A stretch of 14,715 nucleotides of DNA from an uncultured Verrucomicrobiales bacterium (GTDB lineage Bacteria; Verrucomicrobiota; Verrucomicrobiia; Verrucomicrobiales; Akkermansiaceae), in NCBI GenBank assembly GCA_937969125.1, contig CALBVA010000124.1, positions 1 through 14,715 on the forward strand, in the 5' to 3' direction. Both the position numbers and the translations under genes were made by a program. Numbering within the stretch: the first letter of the stretch is position 1; every line of letters starts with the position of its first letter. Of this stretch, positions 14,685 to 14,715 are shown in pieces. The notes beneath the pieces were generated by a model that was not told the origin of the DNA, did not search any database, and saw only the letters and a program-made list of their open reading frames with translations.

Positions 14685-14699
14685 TAATTTATCAAATTA
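14685..14699. repeat. perfect AT-rich inverted repeat upstream of the TPR gene
   Basis: TAATTTATCAAATTA: 6-bp arms TAATTT/AAATTA around ATC. It lies about 120 nt upstream of the TPR start in the 153-nt region at the right edge, which is otherwise unremarkable and contains no gene I can see. It is a candidate operator or part of a promoter for the TPR gene or for a gene beyond the window. Confidence 0.35.
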
Positions 14700-14715
14700 C
14701 AAATCTGCCCCCCTG

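Overview
The window is ordinary-looking chromosomal DNA from a Gram-negative bacterium. An lpxK gene (lipid A synthesis) and two proteins with clear lipoprotein signals imply an outer membrane. I suspect a Verrucomicrobiota lineage (Verrucomicrobiae), for three reasons: a secreted LacZ-type glycosidase, a small HTH/Gly-Ser/coiled-coil protein of a kind I associate with that phylum, and an almost complete lack of Shine-Dalgarno sequences before the start codons. That placement is inference. I see no mobile element, CRISPR array, rRNA or tRNA.

Left block (1-5624, all minus strand). Transcription would run from a secreted GH2 beta-galactosidase-type enzyme (2469-5624), through a NarL-type sensor kinase (1622-2458, 10 nt gap) and its NarL/FixJ response regulator (996-1625, ATGA overlap), to a YceB-like DUF1439 lipoprotein (353-940). 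An FKBP-type peptidyl-prolyl isomerase (1-260, cut by the window edge) follows. The enzyme-kinase-regulator core looks like one operon. The kinase has almost no extracytoplasmic part, so how it senses anything is unclear.

Middle (5625-7085). An AT-rich divergent control region of 466 nt separates the glycosidase from a plus-strand 103-residue DNA-binding protein (6091-6402). That protein has a transposase-like helix-turn-helix, a Gly-Ser linker encoded by a perfect triplicated hexamer, and a C-terminal coiled coil. A textbook terminator (6444-6473) closes it. About 610 nt without a convincing gene follow, with a possible decayed reading frame carrying a CPNC motif.

Envelope/cofactor block (7086-11275, minus strand). 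The order of transcription is an unrecognised lipoprotein, a secreted SGNH/GDSL-like protein, lpxK, and moaA (molybdenum cofactor synthesis). Gaps are 58, 51 and 13 nt, so co-transcription is likely.

Right block (11276-14715). On the plus strand, an Ldh2-family malate/lactate-type dehydrogenase and an FmdB-type zinc-ribbon protein form a short transcription unit ending in a perfect 12-bp-stem terminator (12841-12870). Convergent to it on the minus strand lie a TPR-repeat protein and ilvE (branched-chain aminotransferase). No dramatic new system is evident. The most promising novelties are the HTH/coiled-coil protein and the glycosidase-linked, sensor-poor two-component pair.
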